A stretch of DNA of 64,000 nt, from contig JAQBPN010000045.1 in the NCBI GenBank assembly GCA_028287505.1, positions 1 to 64,000 on the forward strand, read 5' to 3'. The stretch comes from Fibrobacterota bacterium. GTDB taxonomy: Bacteria > Fibrobacterota > Fibrobacteria > UBA11236. The notes beneath the pieces were generated by a model. That model worked only from the letters and a program-made list of their open reading frames with translations, searched no databases and had not been told where the DNA came from. Positions 26,977 to 36,558 of the stretch are shown here, in pieces. Each line of letters opens with the position of its first letter. Position 1 is the stretch's first letter. Position numbers and translations under genes: made by a program.

Positions 26977-28842
26977 CTACCACCACTTGATGACGTTGCG
27001 GCTGGCCAAGGCGGAATAATGGAGCATGAAGTCCGGCCAGATGGAGGGCTGATAGTCCGGCCCGCGGGATTCATGGAACATGGAATAATGGATGAAGTCG
27101 AGCTCGGGCAGGTCCGGGCGTTTGCCGGCCAGGTACTCTCCGACGATTCCCTGGAGATAGTCCAGGCGCGCGGATAGGGCTCCCATGCGGCCGTCGATGA
27201 TTTCCAGGCCGAAGGGATTTCGCTCCCGCAGCCAATAGGCCCGGTACAGGTCCTGCACCTTGGCCAGTTTGCGTTTGGCCACCGGAATATCGGCCGCGAT
27301 CTTCTTGAGCGCCTTGCGATCCTTCTTCTTGTAGGCGGCAGCCAATCTCGATCGCAGGTCCGCTTTGACGGAGAGAAAGTCGCAGAACGCTTCCGCGAAA
27401 CGGAAGAGAGGCTGGAAAAGGGTTTTGCGCTTGGCTTTGGCCCGCATTTCCGCGGCGGTCTTCCGGTAGAATTCCCCGGCGGGCTTCACCTTCTTCATGC
27501 CGCTGAACAGGCCCTGGGCCGGGTCGTCGTAGAAAAAGCATTTGCCCACGTTGTAGGGCAGCAGGGACTCCACCTTGTAGCCGGCCACGTCGATCTTCTC
27601 CACCGAGCGGACCACGTCGAAGTCTTCGCCGAACACGGCGCTGAATTTCCTGCGGGCCGTTTCGTCCACGTTTTCCGTTTCCGTGCATTGGGCCAGGAAG
27701 TAGGCGTGGGCCGGCAGGTTCCAATCGAAAAAGCATTCGTGTCCGTCGTCGCCCCAATGGGTGTTGAGGGCGCCCTGGACTCCCACGCGCTTGGCCGAGC
27801 CCAGCAGGGTGGAGATGTTGGCCTGGGCCTTGTAGTAGGCGGGGAAGAACCGGGACCAGGACCAGACGCCGGGAGAGACGATGGGATCGTATCCCATGCC
27901 TTTGAACTCGGCCAGGTTCTTCGCGTACTTCTCCGTGTCGCACCAGGCGTATTCCCAATAGTTCATGGTCACGTCGGCGGGAAGCAGGGAGGTTTCCGAG
28001 GCATCCATCTTGTGCTCGCCGGTGGTGCCCAGCACGATGTCCCCCCACATGGCGGGCTTGAGGCCCAGCTTGCGGCAGATGGCCGCCACCTTGCCGAGAT
28101 GTTCCACGTACAGTTTGCGGGGATGGATGGGTTCGCCTTCCTTGAAAGCGAGCCCCCGGCCCAGGCCGTGGGTTTCGTCCATGCCGATATGGATGAAATC
28201 CGTATCGTAGGGCGCGCGGGCCGCCTCGATCGTCTTTTCGATGAAAGCGTAGGCTTCCTCCGAATAGACGTTGTAGATCATGTCATTGTCTTTGATGGGC
28301 GTATAGTGCGGATACTTGAGGATGTGCTCCATGTGTCCCAGGGTCTGGATGCACGGGAACAGGGTCACGCCCCACAGCCTGCCGTATTCCACCAGCTCGC
28401 GCAGTTCGGCTTGCGAATAGGCTCCGCGGGCGTATCCGAAAAGCGGCTCGCCCTTTACCGGGTAGGTGTCTTCCGTATACAGGCAGAAGCGGTTCAATCC
28501 CATCAGCGCCAGGCAGGCGATCCTGTCCTTGAGGAAGTCCACGCGCGGGACCGCATTGCGGCTGGCATCCAGCATGATGCCGCGGAATGCCAGGGCCGGA
28601 GTCTTTTCCACCGCCTTGGGCTTGTCCATGGCCATGAGTTCGCCCAGGGCCCATACCAGGATGTCCGTGCCCGCGGCTTCGATCAGGATTTCCCCGTCGC
28701 CCGGAGTGATGCGGAATCCCTTGCCTCCCGTGGTCTCCAGACGGCACAAGCGGGCGGCCTTGGCGGCCTCGACGGTGAATGATTTGGGAAAGAGCCGGAC
28801 GAGTTCGGACGCGAGGCGGGACTTGGGGAGGCGATACAGCAT
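26977..28842 (-). CDS. Cytosolic GH20 beta-N-acetylhexosaminidase
   Basis: The 621-residue GH20 enzyme has no signal peptide. It has an N-terminal alpha/beta domain (about 1-80), the barrel from PALAFRGIMLDASRN onward, and the catalytic pair D222-E223 in HIGMDETHGLG. A long helical C-terminal region (about 460-600) follows, rich in Lys/Arg/Leu. The intracellular form probably releases GlcNAc from imported chitooligosaccharides. Its start is 9 bp after the stop of the barrel gene 28852-30876, so it is the last gene of the five-gene operon. A GC-rich stem without a T-tract (26961-26977) overlaps its stop. Substrate preference is inferred from context. Confidence 0.92.
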   Translation of the reverse strand: MLYRLPKSRLASELVRLFPKSFTVEAAKAARLCRLETTGGKGFRITPGDGEILIEAAGTDILVWALGELMAMDKPKAVEKTPALAFRGIMLDASRNAVPRVDFLKDRIACLALMGLNRFCLYTEDTYPVKGEPLFGYARGAYSQAELRELVEYGRLWGVTLFPCIQTLGHMEHILKYPHYTPIKDNDMIYNVYSEEAYAFIEKTIEAARAPYDTDFIHIGMDETHGLGRGLAFKEGEPIHPRKLYVEHLGKVAAICRKLGLKPAMWGDIVLGTTGEHKMDASETSLLPADVTMNYWEYAWCDTEKYAKNLAEFKGMGYDPIVSPGVWSWSRFFPAYYKAQANISTLLGSAKRVGVQGALNTHWGDDGHECFFDWNLPAHAYFLAQCTETENVDETARRKFSAVFGEDFDVVRSVEKIDVAGYKVESLLPYNVGKCFFYDDPAQGLFSGMKKVKPAGEFYRKTAAEMRAKAKRKTLFQPLFRFAEAFCDFLSVKADLRSRLAAAYKKKDRKALKKIAADIPVAKRKLAKVQDLYRAYWLRERNPFGLEIIDGRMGALSARLDYLQGIVGEYLAGKRPDLPELDFIHYSMFHESRGPDYQPSIWPDFMLHYSALASRNVIKWW

Positions 28843-28851
28843 CGACCGCCC

Positions 28852-30876
28852 CTAGTACGCGATCAACAGGGTGAGGCTGGTAATGTCCTGGGAGAATTTG
28901 GTTCCGGTGACGGCTTCATCGAAGTCCATGCGGCCGTATTGGGCGGTGACGAAGGCTCCATGGGTGATCTGGCATTCCAGTCCCAAGGCCCATTGGTCCT
29001 GGCGCAAATCGCCGGGATGGACGGTGCGGGCTCCTAGGGAATCGATGCGCGGGTTCGATTGGATGCTCTGGTATCCCGCCATCAGGGAGAGGCCCTTCCA
29101 GATGCCGGCATGCACGTCCGCGTTGATCATGGCCGTCTTGAAATCCTCCGCGTCCACGGCGACGCCCCGGGAGGTGAAGGCCGCGCGCTTGCGCCCGTCC
29201 TGGAGGTAGCTTCCGGAAACGACCAGGGGCTTGGCCAGGGCCGCGAGCTTGTCGATATTCACTTTCAGCCCGCCGCCCATGCGGGTGTAGTCGGCGGGGA
29301 CGGCGGTAAGGGAATCGATTTGCTCGGCTTCCACTTCCTTGACGCCGGCATAGACGGCGGACACTTCAACGGCTCCGGAGAGGGCTCCCGCGTTCAAATC
29401 GAGAGTGACGCCCGTGCGGTTGGGGGTGGCGGCGCCGAAGGGGAAGATCAATTGCACATGGGGATCCAGGGCGCCCGTTGCCGCCAAAGCGTCCCGTTCG
29501 GACTTGGTGGTGGTGTAGAAGTTGTAGGAATTCTTCAGGAAGGGCGCGCGGTACCAGTCATTGGTGCCGTTGTAGTACTTGGCGTCCACGTAAGCCTGTT
29601 CGGAATTGCTGAGGCTGGTGATCGGGTCCACCGTATAGCGATGGTTGTACAAAGCGTCCAGGGTGTTGTATCCGCCCGAGGGACCGCCCACTTCGGTCCG
29701 GGAATTGAGGATGCGGCGTCCCAGGAAGGTGGGCGATTGCGCCAGGTCGCTGACGAAATTCTTCTCGTTCTTGAGGTATCCCACCTGCAAGCCGATGCTG
29801 AAGGGACCCGCGCCGGATTTGCCATAGCCTGCTTTGAGCACGGAACGCAAGGCGGTGCCGTCCAGGTTCGCGACCTCCTTGTCCTGCAACACGAAGTCCA
29901 CCGTATCCACCAGGGTGTCCTGGGAACTGCGGTAGTTGGACATCGCATATTCGGTTTCCAGCGACACGGAGAAGGGCCCGGAGAGGATGCGGGCTCCGTC
30001 CAGGTCCAGGGAGAATGCGTTCACGTTGTCGTCTTCGTACAGGGGCATGGGCATCAGTTTTTCCGAAGCCAGGGCGCGCGCGTTGTTCTTTGAACGGCTG
30101 GCGGCGACGTCGTCGTAGATGTAGCTCTGGGCGAAACCGAAGCGGACGGCTTTCAGGACCTGGAGTTTCCAGGAAGAGGTGAGGGCCAGCTTTTCCACGT
30201 CGTCGGTCCAGTGCAGCCACGAGGTGCTTCCGGTGACGGTGCGGAGCCGGGCCACCGCCACGTCCGACTCGACGCCCAGGTTCCCGGGCAACGAATCACG
30301 GCCGTAGGCGACGTTGAGCCCTTGCAGGGGAAGGCGGTTCTCCCCCAGGAAGAATTCCTCCATCGCCGTCTGCCGCGTTTGGGCGAAGATCTCCGGTTCA
30401 TAGATCAGTTCCGGCGCGGGCGCGTTCAGCGTCAGGGGAGAGTGCTTGGCGCGGTAATCGCCCACGGCGTAATGCAGGTGACCGTCCAAAAGATCGCCGT
30501 TGAAATCGAACCAGCGCGCGGTGAGGGGATTCGGGCCTTCCTCGTAGTAGTTGGACCAGTCCTGATGGACCCGGAACAGAAGCCTTCCCTGGGTATGCGC
30601 GCTGGGCCGCGCGACCAGGTCCACTTCGGCCTGGGTGAAGGCGGCGTTCTCGACGGTGGGTTGTCCCATCCGCACGCTGTCGCCGCTCAATGCGGCCCGC
30701 TCGTAGTTGGAAATGGCCTTGCCGGTCAGGCTGACGCCGGTCTGTTCCTGCTCCAAGCGCTGGATGGTTTCTTTGGGATCCCGGGCCGTGACGCCGGATT
30801 CGGCCCAAGCCGATCCAAGCAGCGCCAAGGCGGTCAGGGAGGTTCTCACGATACTGGGTCGGACGGAGGCCGTCAT
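28852..30876 (-). CDS. Outer-membrane beta-barrel protein, paralogue B
   Basis: This 674-residue protein has a signal peptide (SLTALALLGSAWA, about 12-25) and alternating amphipathic strands throughout, and ends LTLLIAY with the terminal aromatic that the barrel-assembly machinery recognises. An N-terminal block (about 75-200) is clearly homologous to the upstream gene: both have HQDW, ARW, PLTL, YEPEIF, FLG and LQGLN in the same order. This shows a tandem duplication. It starts 1 bp after that gene's stop and is followed 9 bp later by the cytosolic GH20. No known porin family is evident. A role in chitooligosaccharide uptake is inferred from the operon. Confidence 0.82.
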   Translation of the reverse strand: MTASVRPSIVRTSLTALALLGSAWAESGVTARDPKETIQRLEQEQTGVSLTGKAISNYERAALSGDSVRMGQPTVENAAFTQAEVDLVARPSAHTQGRLLFRVHQDWSNYYEEGPNPLTARWFDFNGDLLDGHLHYAVGDYRAKHSPLTLNAPAPELIYEPEIFAQTRQTAMEEFFLGENRLPLQGLNVAYGRDSLPGNLGVESDVAVARLRTVTGSTSWLHWTDDVEKLALTSSWKLQVLKAVRFGFAQSYIYDDVAASRSKNNARALASEKLMPMPLYEDDNVNAFSLDLDGARILSGPFSVSLETEYAMSNYRSSQDTLVDTVDFVLQDKEVANLDGTALRSVLKAGYGKSGAGPFSIGLQVGYLKNEKNFVSDLAQSPTFLGRRILNSRTEVGGPSGGYNTLDALYNHRYTVDPITSLSNSEQAYVDAKYYNGTNDWYRAPFLKNSYNFYTTTKSERDALAATGALDPHVQLIFPFGAATPNRTGVTLDLNAGALSGAVEVSAVYAGVKEVEAEQIDSLTAVPADYTRMGGGLKVNIDKLAALAKPLVVSGSYLQDGRKRAAFTSRGVAVDAEDFKTAMINADVHAGIWKGLSLMAGYQSIQSNPRIDSLGARTVHPGDLRQDQWALGLECQITHGAFVTAQYGRMDFDEAVTGTKFSQDITSLTLLIAY

Positions 30877-30877
30877 G

Positions 30878-32962
30878 CTAGAACCTCACCTTGACTAAGG
30901 CCTGGGTCAATGTCTGGGAAAAATCGGAATGGGAGTCCAGGGCCGGATTGGGCGCGGCCGCCGCGTCGGTGCCGCGATGGGTGCCGTCCCGATCCACGGT
31001 CAGGAGGCCGCCGGAAACCAGGAAGGAGGCTTTCTTGCTCAGGGAGTATTCGACTCCCAGGCGGAAATGGGTTTGCTTCTCTTTCATGTCGAATTGGTTG
31101 CGGACGCCGGCCTGCACCAGGGTCTGCGGGGACTTCACGTCCGCCTGCTGGTAACCGCCCAGTATCCTCCACTTGGTGAAGAACCGGTAAGTGAGGCCGA
31201 ATTGCATCAAGGCGACCTCGATGTTGGGCGAGGCCGCTTCCCTGGCCAGGGATGCGCGTTCCGCCTTGGTCTGCACGTAGCTCGCGGAAAGATCCAGGGG
31301 CGTGGTCCAGTCGAAAGCCTTGTCCAGTTCGAGCATCACTCCGCCGCCCATCTGGGTGAACGTGGCCGCTTCGGCTCCCGCCGTGTCCAGGCCGCTCTTC
31401 ACTTCCTTCATGCTGGCGAAGTCGACGATGGCGTGGTAGGCGCTCCGGATTTCCCCGGTCAGGCGGGTCTTGAAGCCGGTGCGGTTGGGGGTGGCCATTC
31501 CCATGGGAAGCATCAATTGCACAACCGGGTCGCCGGAGAATCCGGAAATCTCCTGGGACGTGAATACGCCGTTGTTGTAGGAGGTTTTGCTGAAGGGGGC
31601 GAGCTGGTAGCCGGCGGCTTTGTTCCCGGGCGTGAATTTGTAGACGCCGTTGTTGAGGGCGTCGAAAGTGGAATAGAGCCGGCCGCCGGCCAGATCGTTT
31701 TCCGTGTTCATGATGCGCGAGGCCACGAAGGTGGGGCTCTGGGCGAGAGGGTTTTCGAAATCCTCCGAGTTGTTGAGGTAGTCCGCATCCAACTTGACTG
31801 CGAATTTGCCTTCGGACGCGTAGCCGGCGCCCAACTGCAGGTTCAGGGCCGTTCCGTCCTTGCCGGGCAGGTCGTTCTGATAGTCGAACAGGATCTTGGA
31901 GGTGGAGTCCCGGCGGAAATGCCAGGCGTTCACGTTGGATTGGGAGGACGAGGCGTATTCGCCCAAGGCTTCCAGGACCAGATTGGAGTTGCCGAGGAAG
32001 CCGGCTCCATCCACTCCGCCGTGGGCGGCGATGATGCGCAGGTCGGAAGCCACGACCGAGGTGCCGCCGTTGAGGGACAACCCGTCGAGGTAGGCCTGAT
32101 TGCCCGTTGCGATGATTCCGTCCTGGAGATTCTTGCTGAAGACGGCGGGCTGGAAATTGTCACGATCGTCGATGAGCGCCTGGTAGGTGCCTCCCACCAC
32201 GATATTGTCCCAGAGCAGGGCTTCCGCGTTCCCGGTCATGAAGTACCTGTCCATGTCGGCCGTGGCCAGGGACACGGGATCGAGTTTTCCGTCGCCGTCG
32301 CGATCGTTCGTGAACCTGAGCGCTTGCCATCCGTTCGCGTCCAGGAACTCGGCGCGCCGTATCCGCGAACCGATGGCGTCGGCGCGGATTTCCGTGACCG
32401 GGGAATTGATGCGCTTGGCGAAGTTGAGGTTCAATCCCTGCAGAAGGCGGTTGTTGTCCCCGAGGAATTGATCGTCCATCAACCGCGTGCGGGCGCTGGA
32501 GAAGATCTCGGGTTCATAGACCAGATCGAGTTCCGGGGCCCACAGGGTCAGGGGCGTGTACTTCTGCTTGAAGTCGCCGGCGTTGAAGGAGAGCATCTTG
32601 GCGATGTTGCCGTCCATGCTCAGCCAACGCGCGCCCACGATGCGGCTGCGGGTGGCGAAGAAGGTCTGCCAGTCCTGGTGGAACCGGAGGATGGCCCGGG
32701 CCCCCACGAAATCATACGGGCGGTAGCTCATATCCATGTCGAAGGACGTGAACTGGGTGGTCTCATAGGTATACAGCGAATCGCTCGCGGCCGATCCGCT
32801 CAGGTCGGAATTGAAATATTCCGAATTGATGCCGCCGCCGATTTCCACGCCGTGCTTGGAGGCCATTTTTTCCACGGCCAGATCCATGCGGTCCGTGAGG
32901 GTTTCCGAAAAGCCCGCGGTGAGCAGTGCCAGGCTGAGTAATGACGCGTGTTTCAGAACCAT
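30878..32962 (-). CDS. Outer-membrane beta-barrel protein, paralogue A
   Basis: This 694-residue protein has a signal peptide (LLSLALLTAGFSE, 1-19) and many 8-12-residue amphipathic strands, and ends LVKVRF (terminal Phe). It shares the HQDW...GARW...YEPEIF...LQGLN block (about 90-190) with the downstream paralogue. The barrel parts also align in outline: NPLAQSPTF here and LAQSPTFLG there, TPNRTGFK versus TPNRTGVT. Its start overlaps the 3' end of the upstream gene by 10 bp, so translation is coupled. Substrate not known; probably a glycan porin or a binding barrel. Confidence 0.82.
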   Translation of the reverse strand: MVLKHASLLSLALLTAGFSETLTDRMDLAVEKMASKHGVEIGGGINSEYFNSDLSGSAASDSLYTYETTQFTSFDMDMSYRPYDFVGARAILRFHQDWQTFFATRSRIVGARWLSMDGNIAKMLSFNAGDFKQKYTPLTLWAPELDLVYEPEIFSSARTRLMDDQFLGDNNRLLQGLNLNFAKRINSPVTEIRADAIGSRIRRAEFLDANGWQALRFTNDRDGDGKLDPVSLATADMDRYFMTGNAEALLWDNIVVGGTYQALIDDRDNFQPAVFSKNLQDGIIATGNQAYLDGLSLNGGTSVVASDLRIIAAHGGVDGAGFLGNSNLVLEALGEYASSSQSNVNAWHFRRDSTSKILFDYQNDLPGKDGTALNLQLGAGYASEGKFAVKLDADYLNNSEDFENPLAQSPTFVASRIMNTENDLAGGRLYSTFDALNNGVYKFTPGNKAAGYQLAPFSKTSYNNGVFTSQEISGFSGDPVVQLMLPMGMATPNRTGFKTRLTGEIRSAYHAIVDFASMKEVKSGLDTAGAEAATFTQMGGGVMLELDKAFDWTTPLDLSASYVQTKAERASLAREAASPNIEVALMQFGLTYRFFTKWRILGGYQQADVKSPQTLVQAGVRNQFDMKEKQTHFRLGVEYSLSKKASFLVSGGLLTVDRDGTHRGTDAAAAPNPALDSHSDFSQTLTQALVKVRF

Positions 32963-35517
32963 AGCTTGGTTTCCGCGAAGAAGAATGAACCGTTCCAGTT
33001 GTTGTCGGGCAAATTTTTATCCTGGTGGGTGGCGTACTTGTAGCGGACATGCAACCCGGCCCGGGCGGTGAAATCCCAGTCGAACCCGATCCCGTATGCC
33101 GTTTGCAGAAAATCGATGGGGGAGGCGACGGGAATGACCAGGGGATTGGCTCTTTGATCGCCATCGCGGGTCGCGCTGCTGATGGACTCGTAGGCGAGGA
33201 TGTTGTTGTATTTGATGACATTGTTGTCGGCGTCTTTCAGCGTGTCCCCCGCAGGCGTAAACAAGGGCATGAAGGTGGACTGGTGGTTCAGATCCGAATT
33301 GGTATTCTGCTTGTTGTAGAGCAGGTTACGGTAGGTTTTGTCCGAGCGCCAATTCTCAACTCCTACCAGACCTATCATCTGGAAGGTCGGCGACAGGGAA
33401 AGCACCGCTTCGAACCGGCCCAAGGCGGACCAGAGCAGCGTCTCTTTGGAGTTCACCGGGCCGGTCAAATCCTTGGCGATGGAATTCACCGCGCCATAGG
33501 TGACCAGCATGAAATTGCGCGAATACCCAATCACGGGTCCCAGATCGTATCCCCAATCCAAGGCGAGGGAGGATGCTATTTTCCGGCTCTGGGGCACTAT
33601 GCCGGAGGCGGCCTGGGAAATATCGTCGTAGGCGGCGAACTCTTCCCAAAGTTCCTGGTCGTCTCCGCGCAGGCCGCCGGGCTGGGCTTGCAGATAAAGG
33701 GGATTGGTGTTCCGTTGGCCTTCGCCCAGGCGGGCCTCGTAGCGCGGATTGAAGTAGGGGACGCCTTCGTCGATCAAGCGGCCCGGTTCCGTGCGCGACC
33801 AGGACGAGGATGCGTTCCATTCTTCGCGGCCGTTCAGGTTGTGCTGGAACCGGACGATATCCTTGCCCTTGTCGGCCTGCACATGCTCGCCGAGAGTCAA
33901 GGAAAGAAAACCGGTGGTCACCTTCGGCGATACCTTCCAGCTCATGCCCATGAGGTTGGGCTGGTAGCTGAAGCTGCCGGTGCCCAGTTTGATTTCATCC
34001 CGATGCACGGGTACCGCGTATTCGGTCATGGCATAGGGCGACCAGAACTCCTTGGCGGCGTAGAACAGTTCCGTTTCCATGGGCAAGGTTCCGCTATTGT
34101 TCAATTTCAGATAAACCGCCGGATTGGGTTTGCTTTTGGCGTATGTCCGCGGAAAGTAGCCGTTGTAATTGGCGCCGCTGAGGCTGGTATCGTTCGCCAG
34201 GCTGTCCGGAACATGGTAGAGAACGGAGTCTTCATAGGCCAAGGCCAGGTCCGCTTGGATGAAGTATTTCGAATTGAGGTTTCCGCGGGCGTCCAACGAG
34301 AACACCCTGGGCTTGGTGAAAAAGGGTTCGACGTCGCCTTTCCGGAATTGATAGCGGAACCCCTGGGTGGTGGCGCTTGAGCTGGAAATGACGGTCTGGT
34401 TGATGATGTCCTCGGGAAGCTCGACCCAGAGCGCGTTGGCTCCCACGATCACGTCCGCGAAGGCTTTTTTCTTCGTCAACCGGCCATAGTACAACTGCCC
34501 CAGGCTGTTGATGGAGCCCAGCGCTTCCGCATCGCCGGGCGCATTGTACTCGTTGCCGTCCGTTTTGGTGGGCAGCATGTTGGAGGGCTGCGCGAAGTCG
34601 AGCTGCAATCCCATGTCGAAGGGCATCTTGAATGCGTCGGCCTCGATACCGCCGAAAGGCTTCTTCGGCCAGCTCAGGCGGCCCAGATCATTGTGACGGT
34701 AGAAGAACTTCTGCGTGTAATATTGGTAGGAAGATTGTTCCGGTTCATACGTTTCATAGTACCAGGCGAGCTTCGGCCGGGGATCGCGTTTCCAGATGGT
34801 GAAAGGGCTGCCTTCGATCCACAAGGCGCTTCCCGCCCGGATATTGGCATCCACGGGTTCCGTGCGGATATCCACGCCCGCGGACAGATCCTCGAAGATG
34901 CGCGCGGATTCCCGGTTCTTGTCCTGAAGGTAAGGGGCGCGGCTATAGTCGCCCGTTACGGTATCCGATACGGAGGACTGGATGCCCGGCACGCTGGTAA
35001 GATCCACGGTCCTTATATGGTTCGAGGCTTTCTGGTTCTGGAAATGGCCGGCGAAATCGTATCCGAAGCTCACCATCGACCAGGCTTTCAGGAAGGACGT
35101 GGCGTTCACGCCCACCTTCAAGGTGAAATTGGCGTCCATAGAGGTGCGCGAGGCGTCCGGCCACAGATATTCCGGCATTTTCAGATACCGGTGGTTGAAG
35201 CCGCGGGAATACAGGACTCCGGAAAAACCCACTTTGTCGGAATTGTGCGAGAGATTCACATCGGTCAAGGCATCCTGGACCGCGAGGGTATCCGCGATAG
35301 GGGCGGCGACGTCCAGTACCGAAGGTTTTACAACGGTCTCTTCGGAGACGGAAGCGGGAGCTGCCGCGGGCGCGGCCCGGGCGCCGGAATCCATGAGCAC
35401 GGGAGGGGTCTCTTTGAGGGCCGGCTCGGAACGGACCGGCGGCTCCTGGGCGGAAATCAATCCCGCGAAGAGGGTGCCGCCGCCGAGTAACAGGGCGAGG
35501 CGAGAGGACCGTTTCAC
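32953..35517 (-). CDS. Large outer-membrane beta-barrel protein
   Basis: This 854-residue exported protein starts at a GTG (35515-35517) that overlaps the upstream TGA (GTGA), with AAGGAG at good distance. The signal peptide is LALLLGGGTLFAGLISA. A Pro/Ala-rich linker of about 55 residues (27-80) precedes the barrel, which begins near VNLSHNSDKVGFSGVLYSRG and ends AETKLWF (terminal Phe). It has many aromatic-rich strands, such as WYYETYEPEQSSYQYYTQKF. It differs in sequence from the two paralogous barrels downstream. It could be the main transporter of the set, but I see no TonB plug domain or TonB box. Confidence 0.8.
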   Translation of the reverse strand: MKRSSRLALLLGGGTLFAGLISAQEPPVRSEPALKETPPVLMDSGARAAPAAAPASVSEETVVKPSVLDVAAPIADTLAVQDALTDVNLSHNSDKVGFSGVLYSRGFNHRYLKMPEYLWPDASRTSMDANFTLKVGVNATSFLKAWSMVSFGYDFAGHFQNQKASNHIRTVDLTSVPGIQSSVSDTVTGDYSRAPYLQDKNRESARIFEDLSAGVDIRTEPVDANIRAGSALWIEGSPFTIWKRDPRPKLAWYYETYEPEQSSYQYYTQKFFYRHNDLGRLSWPKKPFGGIEADAFKMPFDMGLQLDFAQPSNMLPTKTDGNEYNAPGDAEALGSINSLGQLYYGRLTKKKAFADVIVGANALWVELPEDIINQTVISSSSATTQGFRYQFRKGDVEPFFTKPRVFSLDARGNLNSKYFIQADLALAYEDSVLYHVPDSLANDTSLSGANYNGYFPRTYAKSKPNPAVYLKLNNSGTLPMETELFYAAKEFWSPYAMTEYAVPVHRDEIKLGTGSFSYQPNLMGMSWKVSPKVTTGFLSLTLGEHVQADKGKDIVRFQHNLNGREEWNASSSWSRTEPGRLIDEGVPYFNPRYEARLGEGQRNTNPLYLQAQPGGLRGDDQELWEEFAAYDDISQAASGIVPQSRKIASSLALDWGYDLGPVIGYSRNFMLVTYGAVNSIAKDLTGPVNSKETLLWSALGRFEAVLSLSPTFQMIGLVGVENWRSDKTYRNLLYNKQNTNSDLNHQSTFMPLFTPAGDTLKDADNNVIKYNNILAYESISSATRDGDQRANPLVIPVASPIDFLQTAYGIGFDWDFTARAGLHVRYKYATHQDKNLPDNNWNGSFFFAETKLWF

Positions 35518-36419
35518 TTTTTAAACTCCTTGCGTTCGCCGGCCTTGGCGGCGGAGGGTTCGGCTTCGGCTCTCGCGGCGCCGTTGGCGGGAAAATCCTG
35601 GAAGTCTTCGTTGGAAAGCGCGTATCCGGATCCCGTGGCGGCGGCGCCGCCGGGAGCGGTTTTCAGGAGCCTGGCGTCATCGATCCATATTTTGAAAGTC
35701 TTGTGGCGCTCCTTGTCGATGTCGAAGCTGAAGCAGCTGATGGAAGAATTGTTGAGCGCGCCGGAGATGCGCGCATTGATCTCTTCGCTCCAGTAGCCGC
35801 CCCGGGAGCCGAAGGCTTTCAGGGGAATGCGGATGCGCTTCCATTCGCCCTTCTTGACCTTGGAGAAGCTGCGCGAGTTGACCATCACCTGCAATTGGCG
35901 GCCGATGGGATTGTCGCCGTTGTCCAGAAGCCCGATGCTGAAGACCTCCTGGCCTTCCGCGCCCTGGACCCAGAATTCCAGCACGCCGGATTCGAGATAG
36001 GGGGCGATGTTCAAGGGAGCGGGGGCGCAGATGGCGCCGCCGGAATAGGCGTCGGCCTTGAGGACCACCTCCAGGGAGGCGCGTCCGGAATGGGCCTTGG
36101 CATCGGTCATGCCGGGCAGGGGATAGCCGGATCCGGCCGGATACATCCACACCTGGGCCCCGGGAATCACCCCTTCGCCCACGAATTCCGCGATGACATT
36201 GGGATCGCGGTTCTTCCTGCGGATCTGGTATTCAAGCACGTCCCGGCTGCGATCGCGGATGCCGTGGAACTTGGAAGCGTTTTTCTTGCCGATCACGGTC
36301 TTGGTGGGCAATTCGACCGAGGCGGTATCCTGGGCGGCCGCAAGCGATGCGGCGCAAAGGGAAATCCCCAGGAGGAAAGGCAGGAGTCGGGCCGCGCCCG
36401 GAATTTGGAACTTAGTCAT
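35514..36419 (-). CDS. Exported CBM11/CIA30-like carbohydrate-binding protein
   Basis: This 301-residue protein is the first gene of the five-gene operon. The signal peptide is about 1-29 (LLPFLLGISLCAASLAAAQ). The domain at about 75-260 has the jelly-roll pattern of CBM11/CIA30-type modules: SGRASLEVVLKA, SGVLEFWVQGAEGQEVFSIG, GEWKRIRIPLKAF and CFSFDIDKERH, then KIWIDDARL. A low-complexity Ala/Gly/Glu tail of about 40 residues follows and contains no sorting module. It is likely periplasmic or surface-bound and may hand sugars to the barrels. Its stop overlaps the next start (GTGA). A TATATT (36459-36464) is a possible -10. The terminator at 36506-36536 isolates it from the gene upstream. 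Confidence 0.78.
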   Translation of the reverse strand: MTKFQIPGAARLLPFLLGISLCAASLAAAQDTASVELPTKTVIGKKNASKFHGIRDRSRDVLEYQIRRKNRDPNVIAEFVGEGVIPGAQVWMYPAGSGYPLPGMTDAKAHSGRASLEVVLKADAYSGGAICAPAPLNIAPYLESGVLEFWVQGAEGQEVFSIGLLDNGDNPIGRQLQVMVNSRSFSKVKKGEWKRIRIPLKAFGSRGGYWSEEINARISGALNNSSISCFSFDIDKERHKTFKIWIDDARLLKTAPGGAAATGSGYALSNEDFQDFPANGAARAEAEPSAAKAGERKEFKK

Positions 36420-36505
36420 TCACATCCGTCCTCGGAGGCTATTCCCTGATGGGTTCGAAATATACACGGGGTCAATCTACTGCAGGGCCGGCACATGAAG
36501 GGGCC

Positions 36506-36536
36506 AAAAAAAGGGAGAAGTTTTCGGCTTCTCCCT
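36506..36536 (-). terminator. Strong intrinsic terminator (minus strand)
   Basis: On the minus strand AGGGAGAAG pairs perfectly with CTTCTCCCT around a 7-nt loop, and TTTTTTT follows. It ends the gene at 36559-37632, so the five-gene operon downstream must have its own promoter. Confidence 0.9.
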
Positions 36537-36558
36537 GATTCAGGCCGTCCGGAAAAAA

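Noticed and set aside
36470-36475. TTGACC (minus strand) as the -35 of the five-gene operon.
   Set aside because: At 17 bp the -10 position reads CCATCA, which is not promoter-like. The operon promoter remains unplaced.
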